DNA of 31,947 bases from PUMD01 sp964599275 (GTDB lineage Bacteria; Bacillota; Sulfobacillia; SLMV01): positions 1 to 31,947 of the forward strand of contig CAZRFK010000013.1 of assembly GCA_964599275.1 (NCBI GenBank), in the 5' to 3' direction. The first letter of the stretch is position 1. Every line of letters begins with the position of its first letter. Under the pieces are notes generated by a model that saw only the letters and a list, made by a program, of their open reading frames with translations, ran no database searches and had not been told where the DNA came from. Positions 24,275-31,480 of the stretch are shown piece after piece. A program made the position numbers and the translations under genes.

Positions 24275-24320
24275 GGATCCCGGAACCCAAAGATTTTTGC
24301 AGGTTTCGGGATCCTCGTTT
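24275..24320 (+). terminator. Rho-independent terminator after the hypothetical gene
   Basis: GGATCCCG plus AACC (24275-24287) pairs with GGTT plus CGGGATCC (24302-24314) over 12 bp, with one mismatch. The loop is A/T-rich, and the tail TCGTTTGATGTTTCTT follows. It separates the hypothetical gene from the metK promoter. Confidence 0.75.
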
Positions 24321-24331
24321 GATGTTTCTTC

Positions 24332-24360
24332 TTGATGGGATGATTACAAAAAGATATACT
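24332..24360 (+). promoter_or_regulatory. Sigma-A-type promoter for metK
   Basis: TTGATG (24332-24337), a 17-bp spacer and TATACT (24355-24360) form a near-consensus -35/-10 pair. A start near 24367 would place the SAM riboswitch about 20 nt into the transcript, the usual arrangement. Confidence 0.8.
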
Positions 24361-24384
24361 GATGAAAAGAGATGTTAATATTTG

Positions 24385-24500
24385 TTCTTATCAAGAGCAG
24401 GGTGAGGGAACTGGCCCCATGACCCCTCGGCAACCGGTCCGGAACGGGCAGCGGTGCCAATCCCAGCAGAGGTGGAGATTTCCAGTTCTGGAGGATGAGC
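24385..24500 (+). ncRNA. SAM-I (S-box) riboswitch
   Basis: The conserved core is clear: AAGAGCAGGGTGAGGGA (24393-24409), CTGGCCCCATGACCCCTCGG, CAACCGG, and later GGTGCCAATCCCAGCAGA with GGTGGAGATTTC. CTTATC (24387-24392) closes P1 with GATGAG (24494-24499), one G-U pair included. S-box RNAs bind SAM and terminate transcription when SAM is plentiful. A terminator follows, and then metK, the SAM synthetase, which gives direct feedback control. Confidence 0.97.
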
Positions 24501-24507
24501 TCTCCCT

Positions 24508-24538
24508 ACTCCTTCCTCTCAAAGAAGGAGTTTTTATT
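24508..24538 (+). terminator. Expression-platform terminator of the SAM-I riboswitch
   Basis: ACTCCTTC (24508-24515) pairs with GAAGGAGT (24524-24531), followed by a T-rich tail. It sits between the aptamer and the metK ribosome site (AAAGGAGG). In the S-box class the SAM-free RNA forms an anti-terminator instead. Confidence 0.92.
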
Positions 24539-24559
24539 TGGGAATAAAGGAGGCTTGAA

Positions 24560-25810
24560 ATGAGTTTTCAGCTGGCTGGACGAAGTTTCACATCCGAGTC
24601 GGTTACTGCCGGACACCCCGATAAGGTTGCTGATCAAATATCGGATGCCATCTTAGATTCCATACTCACCGAGGATGCTAATGCTCGTGTGGCCTGTGAG
24701 ACCCTGGTGACCACCGGATTAGTTCTGGTTACCGGAGAAATTTCTACTGATGTGACAGTTAATTTTTCCGAAATTATTCGTTCCACCGTGCGTCAAATAG
24801 GTTACACCCGGGCCAAATACGGGTTTGATGCCGAGACCTGTGCAGTTTTGAGCGCCATAGATGAGCAATCCCCGGATATTGCGCAGGGGGTGAACCGGGG
24901 ACAACAGGAGGGAATAGATCCCGGGCACCTTGGAGCAGGTGATCAGGGAATCATGTACGGTTATGCCTGTCGTGAAACTTCTGAACTGATGCCCCTTCCA
25001 ATTGATCTGGCTCACCGCCTGGTGCGACGTCTTTCTCACTGTCGGAAAAGTGACATTATGCCCTACCTCCGCCCCGACGGAAAAGCGCAGTGCACCGTGG
25101 GTTACGATGAAGATGGAAAACCCGAGCGGGTGGAGACAGTGGTAGTTTCTGCGCAGCACCGTTCAGATGTGGATCTGGAGACTATCAGAAGCGATGTCCG
25201 GGAGAATATCATTGAACCGGTAATTCCAGGTGCCCTTCTTGACGATGAGACTGAATATTTTATAAATCCCACCGGACGTTTTGTTTTGGGTGGTCCCCAG
25301 GCTGATGCCGGAGTTACCGGTCGTAAAATTATAGTCGATACATACGGAGGGCGGGCCCACCACGGAGGCGGATGTTTTTCAGGAAAAGATCCAACCAAGG
25401 TAGACCGATCTGCTTCCTATGCGGCCCGCTGGGCAGCTAAAAATGTCATAGCCGCCGGTCTGGCCGATGAATGCGAACTGGAGTTGGCCTACGCGATCGG
25501 GGTCAGTGAACCTGTTTCAATCCGGGTAGACACATTTGGCACGGGTCGGATACCCGACAAAACCATCGAAGAGCTGATACTTGAATATTTCGATTTCAAA
25601 CCGGGCGCTATAATACGTCAGCTGAAACTGCGACGGCCCATATACGAGCCCACAGCTGCTTACGGCCATTTTGGACGTTCAAATGTTCAGTTTTCCTGGG
25701 AAAATACAGATCGGGCTGTCCAGCTGCGGGAAGGAGCAGGGTTGGGTGGTCTGTCTGTTGAGCCAGAGTGGCAGCTGCCGGACCTGCAGGGAAGGGATCA
25801 GAATAAGTAA
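24560..25810 (+). CDS. metK: S-adenosylmethionine synthetase
   Basis: MetK makes SAM from methionine and ATP. The 416-residue product has the full set of motifs: FTSESVTAGHPDKVADQISDAILD, ACETLVTTGLVLVTGEIST, GAGDQGIMYGYA (the adenine-binding region), FINPTGRFVLGGPQADAGVTGRKIIVDTYGG, and the P-loop-like HHGGGCFSGKDPTKVDRSA. The usual GGYARHGGGAFSGKD block reads GGRAHHGGGCFSGKD here, a small divergence next to the active site. ATG 24560 follows AAAGGAGG. It is controlled by the SAM-I riboswitch. Confidence 0.97.
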   Translation: MSFQLAGRSFTSESVTAGHPDKVADQISDAILDSILTEDANARVACETLVTTGLVLVTGEISTDVTVNFSEIIRSTVRQIGYTRAKYGFDAETCAVLSAIDEQSPDIAQGVNRGQQEGIDPGHLGAGDQGIMYGYACRETSELMPLPIDLAHRLVRRLSHCRKSDIMPYLRPDGKAQCTVGYDEDGKPERVETVVVSAQHRSDVDLETIRSDVRENIIEPVIPGALLDDETEYFINPTGRFVLGGPQADAGVTGRKIIVDTYGGRAHHGGGCFSGKDPTKVDRSASYAARWAAKNVIAAGLADECELELAYAIGVSEPVSIRVDTFGTGRIPDKTIEELILEYFDFKPGAIIRQLKLRRPIYEPTAAYGHFGRSNVQFSWENTDRAVQLREGAGLGGLSVEPEWQLPDLQGRDQNK

Positions 25811-25839
25811 GACTCAACAGTTTGTATAATTTAGAGTGT

Positions 25840-25891
25840 GGACACTCCCGACTGATTCAGTTCATAGACTGAAGTGGGTATGGGGGTGTCC
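25840..25891 (+). promoter_or_regulatory. Hairpin covering the start region of the GT2-like gene
   Basis: GGACACTCCC (25840-25849) pairs with GGGGGTGTCC (25882-25891), allowing one G-U. Nested inside are the perfect 6-bp arms TTCAGT and ACTGAA, with a 6-nt loop. The right outer arm covers the Shine-Dalgarno-like GGGGGTG and the likely start. It may act as a terminator for metK without a T-run or as a translational brake on the next gene. Confidence 0.45.
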
Positions 25892-26404
25892 ATCTTGTTT
25901 TCAGATCTAGCCTTCTTCAGTCCATGGATGTGGTTGATTATCACTGCAGTTTTAGCATTTTTTCTGGGAATCTTGTGGTTTCAACGCTCCAGTGCTGATA
26001 TGGAACATCGCGGCGAACATTATCGAGACCAACCGGTTTCTGTTGTAATCGTTTGCAAAAATCAGGCAGAATATATAGAATATGGAATACGGAGGCTTTG
26101 TTCAATCCTGGCTTCAGCGGGGACTGCTCTTCAGGTGCTTCTTCTTGTGTGTCCGTCATCTGACGATACGCGGGAAGTAGCGGTGCGGCTCGGCGATTAT
26201 CTGCCGCTGATACAGGTGGTGCATATGGATGGTGAAGATGGCCAGAGGCTTGAATCTGCCGTTGCCTGCGGCTACGAATTGGCCAATCATCCTCTGGTAT
26301 TATGTTTTGTCCCCCGTCGGGCATCGGACTGGAACAAATTATTGGCTCTGTGTTCACAGATGTTTCGGGGGAAGCAGACTAAAAGAGTACAGCAGGTTGA
26401 GTAA
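25880..26404 (+). CDS. Membrane-anchored GT2-like (GT-A fold) protein, shortened
   Basis: The product has an N-terminal membrane helix (MWLIITAVLAFFLGILWF) followed by a stretch that matches the first half of a family-2 glycosyltransferase: PVSVVIVCKNQAEYIEYGIRRL, LQVLLLVCPSSDDTREVA, and HMDGEDGQRLESAVACGYELANHPLVLCF. The usual metal-binding DxD is not evident, and the protein stops where a full enzyme would continue. It is likely non-catalytic or a remnant. The start is uncertain (GTG 25874, ATG 25880 or GTG 25886). It sits between metK and a ComF-like gene. Confidence 0.65.
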   Translation: MGVSILFSDLAFFSPWMWLIITAVLAFFLGILWFQRSSADMEHRGEHYRDQPVSVVIVCKNQAEYIEYGIRRLCSILASAGTALQVLLLVCPSSDDTREVAVRLGDYLPLIQVVHMDGEDGQRLESAVACGYELANHPLVLCFVPRRASDWNKLLALCSQMFRGKQTKRVQQVE

Positions 26405-26440
26405 ATCTGTTTGCATCCGACCTTCCTGAAAGAGAAAACT

Positions 26441-27259
26441 ATGCTGCAGGAAAACGAAAGTAGTTCAATGGACCGTTTATTTGATTCGGCTGCGGATGTG
26501 GGGCATGCCTTGCTCAGGCTCTGGTATCCCCACTTTTCTCAGTGTCTGGTATGCGGTCGTTCAAATCTGATCAAAAAAGATACAGCGGGATCCCACAGGC
26601 GTCCTGAAGGAGTATGTTCGGGGTGTGCAGTGCTGCTTCGGCGGAGTCCTCCACTCTGTCCAGCCTGCGGTTTAAGACTTGATTCTCATCCGGGCAGTTT
26701 TCAGCATGTCTGTCGACCGGATGGGTTATGGACCCTTCACTATCTTGGTATTTACTCAGGTGTTTTGCGACGACTATTACAGAAGTTTAAAAATGGATGG
26801 CTTTATCTGGCCCGTCCGCTGGCTCATCTACTGGCCGAATCTCTCGCACCTTTAAATCTCACCAAAGATGCTGCTGCAGTGGTACCTGTGCCCACTACCC
26901 AGCGGGTGGGTATGATGCATATCTGCCCGACCCAGCTTATGTCGCGGCTTTTGGCTGCTCAACTGGGATTGGAAATGTTTTCTCCGCTGTTCACAAAGAA
27001 AAGGGGGGAAGCGGGACAGGGGCTTTTCAGCCTCAGGGATGCGCTTCCTGCAAATCTGGGAGTGATCATCCTCTGTCATTTAACCTTCAGTGTAATGGAA
27101 AACCCCAATCCCGTGGATGAGGCAAGAATGATGCTGCAGCAAGAGCTGGGTGTACCCGTGCGGGTGGTAGTGCCAGCAGTGAAATCGCAGATGTATGCAC
27201 TCGATTATGTTGATATCCACTTTGAGAAGCCGGGATTTGAGCCTCACTGGGTATTATGA
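26441..27259 (+). CDS. ComF-like protein with degenerate phosphoribosyltransferase motif
   Basis: ComF proteins take part in DNA uptake for competence and consist of a zinc ribbon and a PRTase-like domain. The N-terminal ribbon is intact (CLVCGR ... CSGC ... CPACG ... C), and the beginning of the second domain is recognisable (YLGIYSGVLRRLLQKFKNGWLYLARPLAHLLAE, then AAVVPVPTT). The RGFNQ block and the PRPP loop (normally LVDDVxTTGAT) are replaced by MMHICPTQ and an unrelated VIILCHLTFSVMEN stretch. It is probably not a functional PRTase. The start is uncertain: ATG 26441 follows only AAAGAGA, and TTG 26411 is an alternative. ComF genes near flgM are common in Firmicutes. Confidence 0.72.
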   Translation: MLQENESSSMDRLFDSAADVGHALLRLWYPHFSQCLVCGRSNLIKKDTAGSHRRPEGVCSGCAVLLRRSPPLCPACGLRLDSHPGSFQHVCRPDGLWTLHYLGIYSGVLRRLLQKFKNGWLYLARPLAHLLAESLAPLNLTKDAAAVVPVPTTQRVGMMHICPTQLMSRLLAAQLGLEMFSPLFTKKRGEAGQGLFSLRDALPANLGVIILCHLTFSVMENPNPVDEARMMLQQELGVPVRVVVPAVKSQMYALDYVDIHFEKPGFEPHWVL

Positions 27260-27309
27260 ACGGTTGAAGCGCTGCAGTATCGCCCTGGCTGGTGCATACA
27301 GACCAAAAG

Positions 27310-27342
27310 AAGGTGTTTACAATATGGTGATACCAACACCTT
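27310..27342. repeat. Hairpin after the comF-like gene
   Basis: AAGGTGTT (27310-27317) and AACACCTT (27335-27342) are perfect 8-bp arms. On the minus strand they are followed by CTTTT, so the structure might work as a terminator in that direction. On the + strand it separates the comF-like gene from the flgM promoter. Confidence 0.5.
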
Positions 27343-27380
27343 ATAAGGTATGATCTGACAAATTTATGTCAAAATAGCAT

Positions 27381-27407
27381 TAAAGGTTTTCACTTATCTT
27401 TCGATAA
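27381..27407 (+). promoter_or_regulatory. Sigma-28 (SigD/FliA) promoter of the flgM operon
   Basis: TAAA (27381-27384), 15 bp, then TTCGATAA (27400-27407) match the sigma-28 consensus TAAA-N15-GCCGATAA in spacing and in six of eight -10 bases. The -10 lies in a 16-bp palindrome, ATCTTT-cgat-AAAGAT (27396-27411). It drives flgM, the anti-sigma-28 factor, plus flgNKL, a typical late-class feedback. Confidence 0.8.
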
Positions 27408-27460
27408 AGATTATAGGTAGGGAAAAATATATCACATCCAGCAGAAATTATGGGGCTAAA

Positions 27461-27478
27461 GTGAGGAGGGTGTCTCAC
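27461..27478 (+). promoter_or_regulatory. Small hairpin enclosing the flgM Shine-Dalgarno
   Basis: GTGAG (27461-27465) and CTCAC (27474-27478) flank the ribosome site AGGAGGG and end exactly at ATG 27479. The stem is short (5 bp), so a mild effect at most is expected. Confidence 0.35.
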
Positions 27479-27805
27479 ATGAAGATCTCAAGTCAGCAAG
27501 TTATGGCAACACTCCAGACCCACAAGTTTGCTGAGGTTACGCAAAGCGTGGGGAAGAAACAACAGGATGCATCTGCGGCTTATGGGAATTCGGACACTGA
27601 TTCCATCTATCTGTCAGAACAGGCGCAGGGACTGGTCAAGCTGCAGAATGCTTTGAATGAGGTTCCGCAGACTCGGCAGGAGAAAGTCCAGGAATTAAAA
27701 GAGCAGATACAGTCAGGTGACTACGAAGTACCGGCAGAAGATGTGGCGGAAAAGATCATCTCGCGGGCTGTCGTGAATGAGGCATTTTCAGCCGAAAACA
27801 AGTGA
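27479..27805 (+). CDS. flgM: Anti-sigma-28 factor FlgM
   Basis: FlgM binds and inhibits the flagellar sigma factor until the hook is finished. The 108-residue product has a disordered polar N-terminus and the conserved C-terminal helices TRQEKVQELKEQIQSGDYEVPAEDVAEKIISRAV. The frame is open to GTG 27461, but ATG 27479 with AGGAGGG upstream is the better start. It heads the operon flgM-flgN-flgK-flgL behind a sigma-28 promoter. Confidence 0.92.
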   Translation: MKISSQQVMATLQTHKFAEVTQSVGKKQQDASAAYGNSDTDSIYLSEQAQGLVKLQNALNEVPQTRQEKVQELKEQIQSGDYEVPAEDVAEKIISRAVVNEAFSAENK

Positions 27806-27828
27806 GCCTGAGGCTCTGGGGGGATTTG

Positions 27829-28362
27829 ATGCAGGAAACTCCAATGGAAACTGATGCTGCAGATATTGAAGGTCTGCTGGAGCAGTTGACTGATGTGCTC
27901 AGCGACCACTGCTCAGCTTACAGGGATTTATCTGTTTTATTGTCTGCTCAGACTGAGGCGTTGCAGAAAAATGATCTCTCGGAGTTGAGCCTACTTCTGC
28001 GCAGTCAGGAAGAGCTGGTGTCGGGAATCACTGCCAGTGAGGAGCGGCGTAAGGGAATACAGTCACAGCTGGCCGAAAAACTGCAGGTAAGAGATAATCT
28101 TCTGCTTTCAGAACTTCTGGAGATGCCAGGATTACCCGAGGGTCCCGGACAGAGACTCAGCCGGCTGCGCGAGAATCTGGTAGAACTGACTGAACAGGTT
28201 CGCGAGCTCAATCAGGAAAACCATGAGCTGGTGCAGCAGGCCTTGAAGTTCATTGGATTTTCACTCGACGGTCTCAAGTCGCTGGCCGCAGGTCCCGATA
28301 CTTATGCAGGGGAAGATGAAGACGGGATTTCCAATTCACTTATGATGGATAAAAAAATGTAA
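27829..28362 (+). CDS. flgN: Flagellar export chaperone FlgN
   Basis: FlgN escorts the hook-associated proteins FlgK and FlgL to the export gate. The ~177-residue product is almost entirely helical with leucine heptads (LLEQLTDVLSDHCSAYRDLSVLLSAQTEALQKNDL, then LRENLVELTEQVRELNQENHELVQQALKF), typical of FlgN. The start is ATG 27829 after GGGGGGA; GTG 27802, overlapping flgM, is a weaker alternative. A GAGCC-tga-GGCTC hairpin spans the flgM stop. Confidence 0.88.
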   Translation: MQETPMETDAADIEGLLEQLTDVLSDHCSAYRDLSVLLSAQTEALQKNDLSELSLLLRSQEELVSGITASEERRKGIQSQLAEKLQVRDNLLLSELLEMPGLPEGPGQRLSRLRENLVELTEQVRELNQENHELVQQALKFIGFSLDGLKSLAAGPDTYAGEDEDGISNSLMMDKKM

Positions 28363-28406
28363 ACGTTACGTTTTACTCCGAATTGGCAAATAAGGGAGGG
28401 AAGACG

Positions 28407-29849
28407 GTGCGCAGCAGTTTTTTTGGTCTGGAAACAGCCCGGCGCGCCATGTCCGCTCATCGAACTGACATGGACGTGATTGGGCACAACATCGCAAATG
28501 CCAACACAGAAGGATACAGACAGAGGGACGTGGTTTTATCACCCACCCGACCGCTTCCAGCCGCAGGTGATCAGCCGGCCATGGGAACGGGAGTTGAGGT
28601 GGAAAGTATTCAGCGCCGGACGGACCGCTATCTGGACCGGGAGATCCACAGGCGCACCGGCGAAACCGAGATGTGGGACACCAGGAGCAGACTGCTTCAG
28701 CAGGTAGAAGATATCCTGGCCGAGCCTGGAGAGGGCGGTCTCAGCTCGGTTATGGACCGCTTTTACAATGCCTGGCAAAACCTGGTTTCCGAGCCGGACA
28801 ACCTGGCCATGCGCACCTCGGTGATCGAACGCGGCCGGGAGCTGGGGGATTCATTCTCCCTGCTGCAGAGGCAGCTGGGCAACATGTTGAGCAACCTGGA
28901 TCAGACCGTGGAAAGCCGGGTAAGCCGGGTGAATGATATACTGGGCGAGATTTCTGAACTTAATGAGGAGATTGTGGCTGCTGAATCAGCGGGGAATTCT
29001 CCACCGGATCTTTTAGACCGTCGTGACGTGCTGACCGAGAGGCTCAGCTCGCTCATTGATGTTGTGTCAGAAGAGCAGGATGATGGTGGGATGCTGGTGA
29101 CGGTGGACCGAATCCCGGTTGCAGAATCGTTTTCTCACCGCCAGATGGAACTGGGGGGAGTGGATGAAGAAAACAATCTCCTTCTCAGATGGACGCGTGA
29201 AGGTGGGGGCGAGATCGACTGGGAGCCGTCGGCTGCTGGCGAGTTGGGGGCTTTGATGCAGCTGAGAAACGAGGATTTGCCCGATCTCAGAAACGAACTG
29301 GCTGAACTGGCGGATGGTGTTCGACAATCAGTTAATGATGTTCATATTGGAGGTTACGATCTGTACGAGCAGGGTGGAGATGATACAGAGGGAGTGCCTC
29401 ATTTCTTTGATCCAGGTGCTGATCCGGGCATGCTTTCAGTTAATGAGGGGATCATAAATGATCCTTCGCGCATCCGGGCAGCCGAAAGCGCTGATACTGT
29501 ACCTGGTGACGGTAGGGTAGCGGCTGAAATAGCCGACCTTAGTGGAGAACCCCTTCCGGTCCAGAATGAGGATGGTGATTTCGTTGATTCTGACGCCACA
29601 CCGGGTGAGTATCTGCGTTCCGTGGTGGCTGACGTGGGGATAAGGTCAGAGCAGGCATCAAATCTTCACGACAATAACGATGCCATGCTCGCCCAGCTGC
29701 ACAATCAGCGAGATGCACTGACTGGTGTTTCCATTGATGAGGAACTAACATATTTGATTCAGGCACAGCAGGCCTTCAGCGCATCTGCCCGTATGGTGCA
29801 GGTGTGGGATGAGATGCTTTCTACAATTGTAAATGGGTTGGTGAGATAA
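28407..29849 (+). CDS. flgK: Flagellar hook-associated protein 1 (FlgK)
   Basis: FlgK forms the first hook-filament junction ring. The 480-residue product has the canonical N-terminus RSSFFGLETARRAMSAHRTDMDVIGHNIANANTEGYRQRD, the FlgK helices (VMDRFYNAWQNLVSEPDNLAMRTSVIERGRELGDSF and LNEEIVAAESAGNSPPDLLDRRDVLTERLSSLIDV), and the C-terminal D0 segment ISIDEELTYLIQAQQAFSASARMVQVWDEML (family ending SINIDEE). The start is GTG 28407, 6 nt after GGGAGGG. It is followed 1 bp later by flgL. Confidence 0.95.
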   Translation: MRSSFFGLETARRAMSAHRTDMDVIGHNIANANTEGYRQRDVVLSPTRPLPAAGDQPAMGTGVEVESIQRRTDRYLDREIHRRTGETEMWDTRSRLLQQVEDILAEPGEGGLSSVMDRFYNAWQNLVSEPDNLAMRTSVIERGRELGDSFSLLQRQLGNMLSNLDQTVESRVSRVNDILGEISELNEEIVAAESAGNSPPDLLDRRDVLTERLSSLIDVVSEEQDDGGMLVTVDRIPVAESFSHRQMELGGVDEENNLLLRWTREGGGEIDWEPSAAGELGALMQLRNEDLPDLRNELAELADGVRQSVNDVHIGGYDLYEQGGDDTEGVPHFFDPGADPGMLSVNEGIINDPSRIRAAESADTVPGDGRVAAEIADLSGEPLPVQNEDGDFVDSDATPGEYLRSVVADVGIRSEQASNLHDNNDAMLAQLHNQRDALTGVSIDEELTYLIQAQQAFSASARMVQVWDEMLSTIVNGLVR

Positions 29850-29850
29850 G

Positions 29851-30729
29851 ATGAGGGTTTCAGAAAGTGGTATGGTTCGCACAGTTTTGAGAGATATCAT
29901 GCAGAATCGGCAGAGACTTTCCGAGCTGCACCAGCAGGCAAGCTCGGGAACCAGGGTCAGGCGGCCTTCTGATGATCCCGGAGCTACAGCCACGGTCATG
30001 CAGGGGAACAGTACCTTATCGGAAGTGGAGCAGTTTGAATCTAATAGTTCCATGGCTGATGAATGGCTCAGCGCCACTGAATCGGTGTTATCGGAGGCAA
30101 CTAATTCGGTGCATCGTCTAAAGGAACTGGCTGTTAGAGGAGCAGGCGGGAGTATGCCGGAGTCCTCTTTGGAGGCGCTGGGTAAGGAGGCCGAGCAGAT
30201 AACCGATCACCTGAGATCTCTGGCCAATACCCGTCACGGTGGACGTTACATTTTTTCCGGTTTCAAGACTGATACAGAACCCTTTTCCTTAAATGGTGGT
30301 GACCTGGAGGATTACGGTGGCGATAACGGTGAAATGATACGCCAGATTGGACCTGATGTCGATCTGCAGGTCAACCTGGCGGGGGATGAGGTCTTTGAAG
30401 ATCTGCTTGACGCTGCTGTTGAAATAACAAAGGCTCTGGATACCGGAGATTCTGCAGAACTGCAGGTGCAGATGGGAGAACTGGATGACGCTATGGACCA
30501 GCTCCTTTCTGCCCGCTCGGAGGTGGGTGGCAGGATGAATCGCCTGCAGCTGAGTCAGCAGCGCCTTGAAGACATGAAGATATTTATGAATAAGGTCATT
30601 TCTGATGCTTCTGATGTGGATATGGCAGAAGCTATCATGAATCTATCAGCCACTGAACGTTCCTTCGAGGTGGCATTGGCAACTGCAGCCCGCATTTTAC
30701 CCAATACCCTGTTGGATTATCTCAGATAA
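29851..30729 (+). CDS. flgL: Flagellar hook-associated protein 3 (FlgL)
   Basis: FlgL forms the second hook-filament junction ring and belongs to the flagellin fold. The 292-residue product begins RVSESGMVRTVLRDIMQNRQRLSELHQQASSGTRVRRPSDDPGATATVM and ends with SDVDMAEAIMNLSATERSFEVALATAARILPNTLLDYL, both diagnostic. It starts one base after the flgK stop. A perfect-arm hairpin follows its stop. fliW and csrA, which often follow flgL in Firmicutes, are absent in this window. Confidence 0.95.
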   Translation: MRVSESGMVRTVLRDIMQNRQRLSELHQQASSGTRVRRPSDDPGATATVMQGNSTLSEVEQFESNSSMADEWLSATESVLSEATNSVHRLKELAVRGAGGSMPESSLEALGKEAEQITDHLRSLANTRHGGRYIFSGFKTDTEPFSLNGGDLEDYGGDNGEMIRQIGPDVDLQVNLAGDEVFEDLLDAAVEITKALDTGDSAELQVQMGELDDAMDQLLSARSEVGGRMNRLQLSQQRLEDMKIFMNKVISDASDVDMAEAIMNLSATERSFEVALATAARILPNTLLDYLR

Positions 30730-30760
30730 AACAATTTGACTGCATTGACCCCTCCCTCAG

Positions 30761-30786
30761 CCGGCACTCCATATTTGGGGTGCCGG
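30761..30786 (+). terminator. GC-rich hairpin after flgL
   Basis: CCGGCAC (30761-30767) pairs with GTGCCGG (30780-30786), with extra CC/GG pairing inside. No T-run follows, so it is a weak terminator candidate or a 3'-end stabiliser of the flg transcript. A second, small U-tailed hairpin (CTCC-ttga-GGAG, then six T) lies at 30915-30932. Confidence 0.5.
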
Positions 30787-30984
30787 TTAAGTGGTGGTGC
30801 CCCCAGTACAATGCACCCAGCGTGGGCGGATGCTAAAGCGAAATACGTAAAGAGCATAACGGCGGGCTGAGTGTGAGTCTCCGCAAGATTAAGCCGTCTC
30901 CTCCTGACGGTCGGCTCCTTGAGGAGTTTTTTCTATCTATGTACATCTTCGAACTCACAGTGAACACCTATTATAGAACATGTT

Positions 30985-31190
30985 CGGTCCTGCGGACGGA
31001 CTTCTTTATCATGCCGCCTACCATGACCTCTGCTGATTTCTACCAGGTCATCCCTACCTTCCGGTCGGAACTGTGAACGTAATCGACCTCCGGCAGATCC
31101 CTCCGGATAAGGACAGATACTTTCGTCCGGATGCGGGCCGCATGTCCGGTGGGGTGGGGGACGGGCGTTAACTGCCCCCTCCCACCCGAT
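30985..31190 (-). mobile_element. Group II intron remnant (pre-ORF ribozyme region, no reverse transcriptase)
   Basis: On the minus strand, 31053-30985 read as the segment that precedes the reverse-transcriptase ORF in many Firmicute group II introns: ATCAGCAGAGGTCATGGTAG (compare the usual GTCAGCAGAGGTCATAGTAG), then a hairpin with GTCC-GCAG-GGAC character. Further 5' on that strand, GATCTGCC.. and the CGAAAGTATCTGTCCTTATCCGGAGGG block also resemble domain I-III sequence, and strong hairpins (31127-31149, 31149-31187) lie beyond. No RT frame follows, so the intron is decayed. The family likeness is from memory of such introns and needs an Infernal search. Confidence 0.5.
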
Positions 31191-31313
31191 TACGCTTGGC
31201 TGTTAACAGGTTTCATTTCTGCTTCCTCTCAACTCAAAATATCCCTTGATGATGGATCTGACGGGATATGTGTTCGTATCCCCTAACCCTGAAAACAATT
31301 TTGCCACTTGGTT

Positions 31314-31340
31314 TAAACATTTTTTCGAACCCTCCGATAG
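31314..31340 (+). promoter_or_regulatory. Sigma-28 promoter of the flagellin gene
   Basis: TAAA (31314-31317), 15 bp, then TCCGATAG (31333-31340) match the consensus TAAA-N15-GCCGATAW in seven of eight positions of the second element after allowing the first base. It lies about 140 bp before the flagellin start, leaving a 5' leader of roughly 130 nt. Confidence 0.87.
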
Positions 31341-31383
31341 TATTTATGAAGGCGGAGTTGGGGAAGTCAAGATATCACAAAGG

Positions 31384-31473
31384 GGAGGTACGAGGCTAAA
31401 AGATTAGTTTTTACAATTATGGCACAGTTAATTAACTATCACCTCCGTCTATACGGCGGAAATAATAAGGAGG
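31384..31473 (+). promoter_or_regulatory. Flagellin mRNA leader with competing pairings at the Shine-Dalgarno
   Basis: ACCTCC (31441-31446) can pair either with the downstream Shine-Dalgarno GGAGG (31469-31473) or with GGAGGT far upstream (31384-31389). A third choice is the small hairpin CCGT-ctat-ACGG (31445-31456). GGA-containing sites near the Shine-Dalgarno and upstream resemble the two-site CsrA-binding layout of the B. subtilis hag leader, so CsrA control is plausible; it is inference only. Confidence 0.5.
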
Positions 31474-31480
31474 ATGAGTA

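Noticed and set aside
30873..31076. Possible 67-residue + strand ORF in the flgL-flagellin spacer
   Set aside because: It lacks a ribosome site and runs antisense through the group II intron-like segment; such frames are common spurious annotations next to these introns.
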